From: Lycium barbarum
Taxonomy: Eukaryota; Streptophyta; Magnoliopsida; Solanales; Solanaceae
Assembly: GCF_019175385.1 (NCBI RefSeq)
Contig: NC_083346.1
Coordinates: 56,077,821-56,141,820, forward strand
DNA length: 64,000 nt
Reading direction: 5' to 3'
Part shown: piece after piece, positions 55,429-64,000 of the stretch
How the letters are laid out: each line of letters starts with the position of its first letter
Position numbering within the stretch: the stretch's first letter is position 1
Program-made: the position numbers and the translations under genes
Notes under the pieces: model-generated
The model's database searches: none
The model's input: only the letters and a program-made list of their open reading frames with translations
What the model was told of the DNA's origin: nothing

Positions 55429-56943
55429 ATGGCATCTTGGAATGAAAATGGGTTTGATGGTTGTAATCCATATTTTGATGACCCATATCCATATTGTGGA
55501 GGACCCCACTTTTGGCAAGATTGTGAATATGCTCCCGGGAGAGAGATGTGTGCACCGTCTCAATCCTATGATGAGAGTATTTGTAATATATGTGGTGGTC
55601 AAGGTGGACATTGGGGTGATTGTCCCAATTATTTCACTTCCCCTCCCCCTAGTTGTTCTAACGAAAATGCTAGTTGTGCTTTTGAGTTTGATAGGAACAA
55701 TGATATGGCAAACGAAGGGCAAAGTACCGAATATGAAGGTATCATGGAATTGCTCCAAGCATACTTTGACCGGGAAAGGGAGGAGGAGCGAGAACTCGTC
55801 GGGCAATCCATTTTGGAAATGAACAAATCACTTGAGGATGAAAAATTTTCAATTTCCATGGATGTGCCTATTCCTCAAAATGAAGTAGTTGAAGAAGAGA
55901 TTTCAAATTTACAAGATGAGCCCGGAAACTCTTGTGACCACAACGAGAGTTGTGAAATTGAAGAAATGGTTCAACTTGAAGAAAATGAGCTAGGTCATGA
56001 AGAAGAAATTTCCAATTCTCGAAAAGAGGAAATTGAGGAAATGTTGAATGGCATTATGGCGAGAAATGAAAAATATGGGAAGATTGTGGCCAATTGGTGG
56101 GAAGTAGTTCAACATGGAGATGATGAAACTGTCCAAAACATGGATTTCTCCATGTTAGGATTTTTACAAGCTTTGGACGATTCTCACCATGAAGAAAAAC
56201 TTGACAAAGAGGAAATTTTGAGCCAAGATTGGCTAATGAATCAAGCTCAACAACTTGAAGCCTATGAAAATCACCGTGAAGGCTTTTCACGGATGATGGA
56301 AGAATATCTAAAAATGCATGTTGAGCAAAGTCAAGAAATGGAGTCACTTGAAATTGCTATCCAAAAATTGGAGGCCGAATTCAATGCAAAGATTGAAGAA
56401 TGTAACACTCAATATCAAAAAGCCATGGATAGTAGTGTTAAGTTGGTTTCCAATGAAGAAGTGGCCACTATTGATTTTCAAGAGCTAATCATAAATTACC
56501 AACCAACAAATCCTAGAGTAGTGAATGATGCCGAGATTGAAGAAATGATACTAGAGTTGCATAAAAAAGTTCATGAAATCATTTTTGAAGACTCTAGTTC
56601 ATTAATGGGTAAGAATGTCAAAATTCATGCAAACTTGGAATTTGAGCGCGTTGGACCACATTCGAGCCATTTTTCAACATTGTGCTTGGTTGATGATATG
56701 AAAGTTGAACTAACCGAGCCAATAGAGAATTTTGGATATGAAGAAGAAAGCGTTTTTATTTTAAAGTTTGCTATGCCAAGAAGACAAAATGGCATTCCTC
56801 ACTCAAAGGCCAAAAAGTGCAAAATGAGACATCCGAGAGTTGGCCTATTTGTTTTTCTGCCACCGCCCCATGAGCGTCATCATAATCTTGATTCAAAGTT
56901 GGGGCGCAAATTCATAAGCTCCAAATGGCGAGAAAAGCGGTAA
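55429..56943 (+). CDS. ORF1 of the non-autonomous element: Cys-rich head, acidic coiled coil
   Basis: 504 codons, intact, starting 136 bases after the LTR straight after an A run. Residues 1-75 are Cys/Gly/Trp-rich with knuckle-like spacing: YCGGPHFWQDC and CNICGGQGGHWGDC, resembling but not equal to CX2CX4HX4C. Residues about 100-390 are strongly acidic, Glu/Gln/Asn-rich and predicted coiled coil (EEERELVGQSILEMNKSLED, EIAIQKLEAEFNAKIEE). The last 50 residues are basic (RRQNGIPHSKAKKCKMRHPR, HERHHNLDSKLGRKF). No protease or capsid signature is recognised. A knuckle plus a coiled coil suggests a gag-like nucleic-acid-binding and oligomerising role, but this is inference. The text right after the stop (GCGCTTGGTGGGAGGCAACCC) is Athila-like. 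Confidence 0.8.
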   Translation: MASWNENGFDGCNPYFDDPYPYCGGPHFWQDCEYAPGREMCAPSQSYDESICNICGGQGGHWGDCPNYFTSPPPSCSNENASCAFEFDRNNDMANEGQSTEYEGIMELLQAYFDREREEERELVGQSILEMNKSLEDEKFSISMDVPIPQNEVVEEEISNLQDEPGNSCDHNESCEIEEMVQLEENELGHEEEISNSRKEEIEEMLNGIMARNEKYGKIVANWWEVVQHGDDETVQNMDFSMLGFLQALDDSHHEEKLDKEEILSQDWLMNQAQQLEAYENHREGFSRMMEEYLKMHVEQSQEMESLEIAIQKLEAEFNAKIEECNTQYQKAMDSSVKLVSNEEVATIDFQELIINYQPTNPRVVNDAEIEEMILELHKKVHEIIFEDSSSLMGKNVKIHANLEFERVGPHSSHFSTLCLVDDMKVELTEPIENFGYEEESVFILKFAMPRRQNGIPHSKAKKCKMRHPRVGLFVFLPPPHERHHNLDSKLGRKFISSKWREKR

Positions 56944-58004
56944 AGTTGGTATCCGTCGTGCCGCGACGTTAACTTAAGCGCTTGGTGGGAGGCAACCCAT
57001 CGTTTTTAAATTTTTAATCATTTTTTTTGAAATTTGATTTTTTAAAATTGTTTAGTTTATGATTTGTGACTAATCTGCAAAATTTCATAATTTTTGGAAT
57101 TGTTTTGAATAGGTTGAGTTTTCAGAACAGCCACAAATCAGTAGCTGCTGGTTTCTGCTTATTTTCTGAACTGCTGGTTTTTGGCCGAATTTTACTCTTC
57201 GCAATCGCGCCAAGAACACACGCGATCGCGTCAAAAAAAAAAAAAAAAAACTTTACTCTGCGCGATCGCACCACATCATCACGCGATCGCGCAGAGGCGC
57301 GTTTCCAGGTTTCAAAACAGAGTAAAGAAAGGGCAAAACGGCTTAACCCCTCATTTCCTCCACTTTTTCTCAAAAACAAAAAAATTCTCTCTCAATTTTC
57401 TCTCCAATTCAACTTCAATTTTTAAGAAGAATTCTTCAACTTGCAACCACAAGGTATGTGATTCTTTCATTGTCTTGTTCCTAGGGTTGTTTTTATCATC
57501 TTTCCATGTTAGAAATTGTGAAAGAAAAATTTTCTTCCACTTGTTTAAGCATGAAAATGTGATGAAATTGCTGAATTTCTTGTCATGTGAAGTGTTGTTT
57601 GTTGTGAGTAATGTGAGTTGAGAGATGGGTGTTGATATGAAGAAAAAAATGGGGCAAAATACAAGCTTAAAATCGTTGAATCGAAGCCCCAAAAATCATG
57701 CACGCCACCTGTTTGTCAAAATGTTTCTGAGAATCTGAAAAGACTCTGCGCGATCGCGCTGAAAATAGACGCGATCGCGTCATGTTGAACCGCGATCGCG
57801 GTGAACAAAATTCTCAAATTGGCGCGATCGCGCCTGGTTGCCACGCGATCGCGATTAAGAAAAAGTGGCAGTGCCCAAACAGAATGCTCGTTCAGAGCTG
57901 CTCAAAACTTGGGGGACAAATTTCCTTAACCCAACTCCTCATTATACATCATTGTAGGTGTTCATATGCATTGTGTTTGTTTTGTAGGTACTTAAACTTA
58001 AAAA
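56944..58004 (+). other. Inter-ORF region with two more palindrome clusters and a possible 5' UTR intron
   Basis: No coding. Cluster one (57200-57291) has CGCAATCGCG, CGCGATCGCG, CGCGATCGCA and CGCGATCGCG. Cluster two (57749-57853) has five perfect copies. Between them a leader-like pyrimidine/adenine stretch (57350-57450) ends in AAG|GTATGTG (donor at about 57453), and TTTGTTTTGTAG (acceptor, about 57988) precedes the ORF2 ATG. Read together this looks like an internal promoter, a first exon and an intron for ORF2. Confidence 0.5.
57200..57853. repeat. Internal CGCGATCGCG clusters (9 copies)
   Basis: Starts 57200 (one mismatch), 57221, 57261 (last base A), 57282; then 57749, 57770, 57791, 57823, 57844. 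The 21-base spacing of the LTR array recurs (57200/57221, 57261/57282, 57749/57770/57791, 57823/57844). Confidence 0.95.
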
Positions 58005-59294
58005 ATGGCTTCATCATCCAGTGCTGCCCAAGTACCCTTGATTGAATATTATGACACCACCACCTTCCAGTCAGCAAAATGTTCGAAGCTGTATGATAGG
58101 CTGCTGGGAAAGAGCTTCATTGAAGAGAGGGGCTTTGTAACAGAAAATTTGGAAGAAAAGATGCCCGAGTTCTATGGAAGGTTGGTAACAAGCGGCTGGA
58201 TACGCTTTGCAGATGAACCAATCAGGGCAAACCATACCCTTGTGCGGGAATTCTACGCAAATGCTGCAGAGGCAGACATTACACATAGGGCAATTGTCAA
58301 AGTCAGAGGTGTGGATGTCCTGTGCAATGCCTCAAGAATAAATGCCTATTACAATCTGCAGGATGGTGACAACAGCGAGATGACACAGATGTATGAACAA
58401 CTGCGGCAACAATGGTTTGTGACCCACTTCCACGGTGGGGAGCAACCAAAGTGGCTGACAACAATGCAGAGAAAAATTGACTCTGCAGAGTTCACTGCTG
58501 AGGCCAAAACTTGGCTTGATATTGTCGCATCCAGGGTGTTGCCTTCCAAACATGAGTCAGACGTGCCCATTGAGAGGGCCAAATTAATTTGTGCTGTGAT
58601 GGAAGGGTTGCCTGTCGACGTGGAGAGGCTCATTATGCAAGAAATCCGGGAGGTGGTGCTTGAACGGACTAAGAGTCTATTCTTCCCGTCATTGATCACT
58701 TACCTGTGCTCCACTGATGGAGTGCCCACAAGGCCAGGTGACAAAGAAAAGGGGCCTGGGGGACCAATTCATCCTTTGAAAAAGAAAGGGTCTGTTGCTA
58801 TACAAAAGAAAAGGAAGATTGATATAGCAGGCTCGTCATTTGGGCAGTTTACATCTACTGCATCAGATTCTACTGGTGGGGCATCTGCTCCTCCTATGGC
58901 TATACCAATCCTACCACCAATACAAGAAGCAGCCAGGCCTTTCCAATATATCTCCACCCAGGTCCATGGGATGGACAATCGGCTTCAGCAGCTAGTGGCT
59001 AGTCTCCCTGCGGGCCCACATGGAGAAGGCACATCTACAGCTCCCTCTGTTCCTATTGGTCCAACATTAGCAGGTATTGTGGAGGACATGAAGCATATCA
59101 AAGAAAAGCAGGGAAAAATAGAGAGGAGGCAGAAAAAGGCAAGGGAGCACGCCAAGAAGCAAAGCAAATTCCTGAACAAAATGATGAGCATTCTGAGGAG
59201 TGTATGCGGCGCACAACATGAAGAGGAGGAAAATGAGGACGATTTTGTCCTGCCAGAGCCCAGCAGCTCCAGTTCAGAGGGTGAGCAGAGATGA
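58005..59294 (+). CDS. ORF2: 'putative plant transposon protein' domain protein
   Basis: 429 codons, intact, starting MASSSSAAQVPLIEYYDTTT. Residues about 20-240 match, from memory, the plant-specific 'putative plant transposon protein' family found in many Solanaceae retroelement ORFs: KSFIEERGFV, YGRLVTSGWIRFADEP, VREFYANAAE, VRGVDVLCNASRINAYYNL, WLDIVASRVLPSKHESDVP, RAKLICAVMEGLPVDVERLI. Residues 245-275 are basic (KKKGSVAIQKKRKID, possible nuclear signal). Then a Pro/Ala/Thr linker, then a Lys/Glu helix (KHIKEKQGKIERRQKKAREHAKKQSKF) and an acidic Ser-rich tail. No catalytic motif is evident. It resembles the antisense-ORF product of the Tat element at 9443 in layout (N-terminal plant-transposon domain, linker, C-terminal coiled coil). 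Confidence 0.8.
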   Translation: MASSSSAAQVPLIEYYDTTTFQSAKCSKLYDRLLGKSFIEERGFVTENLEEKMPEFYGRLVTSGWIRFADEPIRANHTLVREFYANAAEADITHRAIVKVRGVDVLCNASRINAYYNLQDGDNSEMTQMYEQLRQQWFVTHFHGGEQPKWLTTMQRKIDSAEFTAEAKTWLDIVASRVLPSKHESDVPIERAKLICAVMEGLPVDVERLIMQEIREVVLERTKSLFFPSLITYLCSTDGVPTRPGDKEKGPGGPIHPLKKKGSVAIQKKRKIDIAGSSFGQFTSTASDSTGGASAPPMAIPILPPIQEAARPFQYISTQVHGMDNRLQQLVASLPAGPHGEGTSTAPSVPIGPTLAGIVEDMKHIKEKQGKIERRQKKAREHAKKQSKFLNKMMSILRSVCGAQHEEEENEDDFVLPEPSSSSSEGEQR

Positions 59295-60096
59295 CCATAG
59301 CACGCAGTGCTAGGAGGTATGAAAAAAAAAAAATCTGTGTTGATGTACTGCAGTGAGGACACTGCAAGTTTTTTAGTTAGGGGTAGGAACCTCCTCGGCT
59401 TTTCTTTGCCAGAGTTCTTTTCCTGAGGGGGGTTTTATTTTGTTGAAACTGGCATGTTTAGGATGTTACTTAGGTTGAATAGAGTAATTTTGTTTTATTT
59501 GGTACTACTTGGCAACTAATGGCATGTATTGTGTTTTGTTGAAATTTTTGGACCCCTCGAAAAGTTGAAAAATGCATACTTAGAACTGTTATTGTCTGAC
59601 ATGATTGATTCTTTATATGACATTGTGATTATTGGGGTGTTGTGTGTGATGAATTACTACTTAGGAAGTCACAAGTGTAAAAATTATTGTCCTTATGCCG
59701 ATGTGTGTGTGAAGTGTTAGTTTGATTCTGTTTATGCATGTATAATCTAGAACTTGCCCGGTTGGTCTTGTTTGAAATGCGAAAGTTAGTTTGGTTGTGA
59801 AATGATCTTAGGCTTTCTTTGTTGAAATAGTCACTTTGCCTAAATAAGCCTTACCAAAAGTGTTAAATACCCTTAGTTTCCCTTTTGAGCCTTTTTGACC
59901 TTTTTCTTGGCTAGCAAATTATGAAACCTTACCCTTTGTGAAATTAATCCATCTTCGCACCCGTTCCCTCCTTGATGCTACTAGTTAGATGAGGCAAAAT
60001 GCCTAAGTTGGGGGTGAATTAAATGTGGAGTACATGTTAAAAACATAAGTTGGGGGTGGTGGAGTTTGCTAGTGGAGATTCGATGTGGTAGTTGCG

Positions 60097-60128
<32 letters not shown>

Positions 60129-60837
60129 ATAAAAAAAAATAAAAAAAAATAAAAAAAAATCAGAAAATTGTAACGCAAAAAGAATTGTAAGTTGGTTAGA
60201 AGTAAAACCACATCGAGGTCGAAAACTGAAAGAAAATAAAGGGGTGGAAAGAAAAGAGGCGAATTAAGGTGACAAGATGTTGTAGTGTTCAAGGAGGGTG
60301 AGTCACTAATTTCCAAAAAGTATCCGACCCGTCCCTAAACCTACATTACAAGCCGAAACAAGTCCTAATGTGATCACAACCGAACGAGCCTAGGATGAAA
60401 ACATAGAAAATAAGGGCAAGCCTATGGTATTTGCATGTGTAAATATGAATTGTCGTTGTGAGTGTGAGTGTCTTTCTCTTCTCTTTCGTCTTCGTCCCAT
60501 TCTTGTCGTATATATGTGTGTTGGGACATTCTTTGGTCTATGTGAGGGCATAAGGATGAGAATTGAACAAAATAAAGTGACCGCCTAAAGTAGCGTTTGT
60601 GTGCACCATAATATGTTCGATAATGTAATGTCATTCATTGAAGCTTCATTGTTAGTCGTAGTGTTCTTGAGTTATGCATATTGTTTTAAAGTAGAAAGTT
60701 GGGGTGGTCGTTTAAAGGAAAACATGCATGCCGGTAGTTCAGAGTCAAAACCAATGTAGACATTGTTATTCTATAATATCTAGGTGTTAGATTGAGTCAT
60801 GGTTTTGTATGGCTTGCTTGAGGACAAGCAAATACTT
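59295..60837 (+). other. 3' untranslated region of the non-autonomous element
   Basis: No gene. Contains two internal copies of the polypurine-tract word (60004-60016, 60046-60058), a TA microsatellite (about 60102-60128), and three AAAAAAAAAT units. Confidence 0.7.
60102..60128. repeat. TA microsatellite
   Basis: About 13 TA units followed by three AAAAAAAAAT-type units (to 60160). Confidence 0.9.
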
Positions 60838-60850
60838 TAAGTTGGGGGTG
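60838..60850 (+). other. Polypurine tract
   Basis: TAAGTTGGGGGTG directly (one base) before the 3' LTR start. The same 13-mer occurs at 60004 and 60046. Confidence 0.8.
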
Positions 60851-60851
60851 T

Positions 60852-62228
60852 TGATGTGGCGTGATTTTACGCCACAATCGATGCTTTTTAACTATAAGTT
60901 TTACTTGTTTTTAAGCAAGTCTATGTCATTTTACGTAGTTTTTGTCATGTTTCAGGTAATACGAGGTCCCTAGAGCCTAAGTGTGGAAAACAAGCAAAAA
61001 AGTTGCAAAACTGGAATTTACTGGAGGTTCTGGAAAATATCGTGGAAAAATACTCTGCGCGATCGCGCAGAGTACCCACGCGATCGCGCCCACGCGGGAA
61101 ATGTACTCCACGCGATCGCGCTGGAATTTAACGCGATCGCGCCTACGCGCGTTGTTAATTCCACGCGATCGCACAGTATCGACACGCGATCGCGATGAAG
61201 GGAGCAGTGGAAGCTGACGTCATCCACGCGATCGCGCAGACACATGGCGCGATCGCGATGAAGGATTTTCGGCAATTTCGACCAGAACTCGGATTTTGAC
61301 GATTTCTTCCATTCCAGTACATATAAATAGAAAATTAGGGCAAAACATGAGACATCTTTGGCTCAACACAAGTCCTTGGAGGCTAGGGTTTCACACCAAC
61401 ACATTGGAGGAGAAGATTGGAAGCACTTTAATGAGATATTCTTAATCCTTTCTTCAATTTCTTGTTTGGTATTGAATATTTATGTGTGTAGTATTTCATT
61501 TCAATACTTGAACCTTGTTTATGGAAGTATATATTGTTTAAGTTTGGATTGAATCTCTTGTTTTGCTTATGTGTTGAATGATTTTATTCCTAATGAAGTG
61601 AGTTATTGTTTCTTTAATTAATCTCATTTTGAATGATTCTTAAGGGAGTAGCTAACCCTAAGACTTGCCCATTTATTTCGGTTTAAACTTGGAAGAGGCA
61701 AACTCGGAATTGGGAAAGATTAATTAACAAGAATTTGGGGCGTTAACCCTCATCTAATGGAAATCGACCTAGGAATAGGCGACACCACTTGTAGCCATAT
61801 TCGGGTGTTCTTAATGCTCCTAATTGCTTTAGGGATATTCAATTAGGTAGTCTAGTTAGTCTTCGGAAGAAGCTAATTTAGAGTCATTATCCGAGGCTAA
61901 GTAATATAAACTCACCATTATTTGTAAATCTTGAAGTACATTGGATCGTTACTTGAGCGTAGTTTCCCTTGTATCCATGCTTGTGGCCATTGATCATTTT
62001 ACTTGCTTTCTAGGTTAGTTTACATTTTTGCATTAGTTATAATTCTCTCAAACAAAACCAAAACATTATCTATCGTTTGACTTTAGCGTAGTTGGTGAAA
62101 ATTCCTACTTTTCCTAATCGCCTACATATTGTTCTCTGTGGGATTCGACCCCGACTCATAGTTGGGTAAATTATATTTGCATACGACCGTGCTCATTCTA
62201 ATTAATAGGGTGGATTTGGACGTTATCA
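60852..62228 (+). repeat. 3' LTR (1377 bp)
   Basis: Matches 53918-55293 with one inserted T (about 61019) and about five substitutions (near 61509, 61931, 62080 and 62190, for example). Contains the eight-copy CGCGATCGCG array at 61058-61257 and TATA at about 61320. Ends GTTATCA before the duplication GGTAC. Confidence 0.95.
61058..61257. repeat. CGCGATCGCG palindrome array, 3' LTR (8 copies)
   Basis: Identical in number, order and spacing to the 5' LTR array. No CpG in either array shows a C-to-T change between the two LTRs by eye. Confidence 0.97.
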
Positions 62229-62233
62229 GGTAC

Positions 62234-62870
62234 CTCTCAAGTCTTGAATTAAAAAAAATAAATATCATGATTAAGTGAATATGAGACCTAAATAAAATTA
62301 TTAAAATTTGGAGGCAAATATCAAATATTTAATCTTTTAAAAGACCCATATACCAACCTTTTCATATTTAGATTTTAGATTTTTGATTCCCTCCTTCTCT
62401 TTTCCTCCTCCTCCTCCTTTCTGAAAGGTTAAATTTATCAAGCACTGCATAAATGACTTCGTAGGGCCACCTCCTCTCTGCTCTCATGGTTGTAGGTCAT
62501 CGCTCCAGTAGTAATGCTTTTTTTAACTCTTGGCATCCGAGCTTACCATTTGAATGACGAAGGACTTTTTTTTTTTTTTTTGGGCTATCTATTCAATAAT
62601 AATGTTATGTGAATAATAATACCTCACAAGGAAGGTAGATGGATTTTTAGCCTAAACTATCTCGACCCTCCCTTGTACCCCCCTCCCCGGCTCCTCCTCC
62701 TAAACGAGATTTTTGAACCAGTTAAAAAGATTCTGCAGTAAATCCAATACAACGATATTACAGTTGTTGCAACAACTTACCGAAGTCATAAGATTTACAG
62801 CATAAGGTACGAGGTGAAAAAAAGAAATGGAGGAGGTGGTGGCGAAAGAGGTGGAATGGCAGAGGAAGAG
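62234..62870. other. Intergenic spacer
   Basis: AT-rich with a CCTCCTCC-rich patch (about 62390-62420), a T run (about 62569-62581), and a GGAGGTGGTGGCG stretch before the hAT element. No gene. Confidence 0.5.
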
Positions 62871-62878
62871 GTGGCTGG

Positions 62879-63815
62879 TAGGGCTGCGTATCGGGTGGTT
62901 CGGTTCGGGTTTGAAAGTTATCGGTCGGTTATCGGTTTGTCGACATGTTAAACTGTTAAAGAAATATCGGTTAATGGGTTATTGGTTAATCGGTTTTTGA
63001 TCGTTATCGGTTCGGTTATCGGTTTAACCGTTACGATATCACACGAAATTTTTTCAAGAACAAAGAACCCAACTTCAAAGCAGAATCAGAAACGAATTAA
63101 TGAGATGCAAAATGAATAAAGTAGCTACAAAAGAAAGTGCCTGCAACAGTTAGCTATAAATGAAGTTTGAAACTAGAAGCTGGCTGGCATCTCCAAGACG
63201 TTAAAAACTTGAAACATTTTCTTCATATTTACATGAATCCTAGTTCCCAGACCACTGTTGACAGCTTTCCAATTTGACAATGTTGTCTTTTTTATGCTTC
63301 TTCATCCGAGTCCTCAACAACTCTCCTCATTTTTGCTCTCTTTACCCGTTGCATCAGTGGCACAAAATTGTAGAGAGGAGCTGTTAGCTGCCTGAGTTAT
63401 TTCCACAAGCATTTAGTACTTGATGCTTGGTAAAGTTTGTTTCACACCTTTGGAAGCAATTAGAAGCTTTGACATTCGGGCTAAGTTCTTGTAAAACCTT
63501 GCAGCTAACTTCACCAGTGAGAAATAAATTGACTTAGGATTTACTATATAATTATATATGGAAGGGTAACAATGGAATAAATTCACTGGGCTGGACTCCA
63601 CAAATTATATATGAAAGATTCTATATGGAAGGGTATAATTGCAATTAAATAAATGATTATCTGTTCACCCGTTAACAAAAGTGGTGAACCCAAGACCCAA
63701 CCGATACCCCAATAACTATAGAACACCACCCGAAACCCGTTAACCCACTAACCCGAACCATTAACCCAATTATCAGTTCGGGTTATTGGTCTAACCGTTA
63801 ACATGCACAGTCCTA
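62879..63815. mobile_element. Non-autonomous hAT element (937 bp)
   Basis: 8-bp duplication GTGGCTGG at 62871-62878 and 63816-63823. Ends TAGGGCTGCGTATCGG (left) and, inverted, TAGGACTGTGCATGTT (right). Subterminal arrays of CGGTTATCGGTT / GTTAACCC on both sides (about 62905-63030 and 63665-63800) face each other. The interior has no transposase; the 62-codon minus frame at 63413-63601 is not recognised. Confidence 0.9.
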
Positions 63816-63823
63816 GTGGCTGG

Positions 63824-64000
63824 GGGTGGAAAGGGGTTGAGGTAGGAGTTTTGTGTAAATAAGAAAACTTGAGCTTTTAAAATTAATGCCATTAAAACTA
63901 ATCTCAAAAGAGCCACTCTACACAACTAAAAAAAACCTAGGTCACCTTTCCTCGAATAAAAAACTCCAAGGTCACCATTAATTAAATAACTTTTGATTTC
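63824..64000. other. Window end, nothing recognised
   Basis: AT-rich DNA with no feature. Confidence 0.5.

Larger units (their letters stand above)
53918..62228 (+). mobile_element. Complete non-autonomous LTR retrotransposon with CGCGATCGCG arrays (Athila/Tat-like signals)
   Basis: 5-bp duplication GGTAC at 53913-53917 and 62229-62233. LTRs 53918-55293 and 60852-62228 both start TGATGTGG and end GTTATCA. The primer site matches tRNA-Asp. Two intact ORFs (55429-56943, 58005-59294) and no protease, RT or integrase. LTRs differ by about five substitutions and one inserted T, under 0.5%, so insertion is very recent. The tRNA-Asp primer site, the AAGTTGGGGGTG tract and the AAGCGCTTGGTGGGAGGCAACCCAT text after the first ORF are features I associate with Athila elements. 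It is a large derivative moved by another element's enzymes. Confidence 0.93.

Noticed and set aside
55408..55806. 132-codon minus-strand frame within ORF1
   Set aside because: Antisense shadow of the intact 504-codon plus-strand ORF.

Overview
This window is plant nuclear DNA that consists almost entirely of transposable elements inserted into, or next to, one another. LTR structure, lineage-specific primer sites, a hAT transposase, a Helitron terminus and one decayed F-box-like gene all point to a large eudicot genome. The LTR families (ends of the TGTTAGACCCC / GGGTCGTGACA type) look Solanaceae-like to me; that is recall, not a search result. I see no intact host gene, no rRNA or tRNA gene and no CRISPR array.

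Layout. 1-8830: a young Ty3/gypsy element (Tekay/Del-like, + strand) whose 5' LTR starts before the window. It has an iMet primer site, an intact gag, no pol, a 5S-rRNA-like segment, and a 3.17-kb 3' LTR. It sits inside the 3' LTR of a second gypsy element (8831-23344, - strand, Tat/Retand-like). That element has a broken gag-PR-RT-RNaseH-aRNaseH-IN and, on the opposite strand, a spliced coiled-coil gene with its own TATA box. A 3.47-kb solo LTR (18680-22152, 5-bp duplication GGACC) splits its gag. 23345-31340: a hAT-type miniature element (8-bp duplication), copia-LTR-like debris, a 3.8-kb hAT element with a broken transposase (8-bp duplication CCCTTAAG), and low-complexity DNA. 31341-35469: a decayed Ty1/copia element, - strand. 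35470-40593: fragments of two Tekay-like LTRs and a 714-bp near-perfect inverted repeat. 41140-42006: an F-box-associated pseudogene. 42271-43031: a fold-back element. 43995-49270: two diverged retroelement ends facing each other, the right one split by a 3.6-kb CACTA-like element. 50100-53771: three Helitron 5' ends, one belonging to a complete 1957-bp non-autonomous Helitron. 53918-62228: a very young complete LTR element (5-bp duplication GGTAC) with a tRNA-Asp primer site, two intact ORFs and no pol, carrying arrays of the palindrome CGCGATCGCG. 62879-63815: another hAT miniature element.

How it works together. The two youngest LTR elements (1-8830 and 53918-62228) have nearly identical LTRs but no reverse transcriptase or integrase, so they must have been copied by proteins from elsewhere. 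The older coding elements (Tat, copia, hAT) are broken by stops, frameshifts and lost catalytic residues. The best candidates for something undescribed are the CGCGATCGCG arrays with their two-ORF carrier, the 5S-like segment in the gag-only element, the antisense spliced gene of the Tat element, and the 714-bp inverted repeat. All alignments and difference counts were made by eye.
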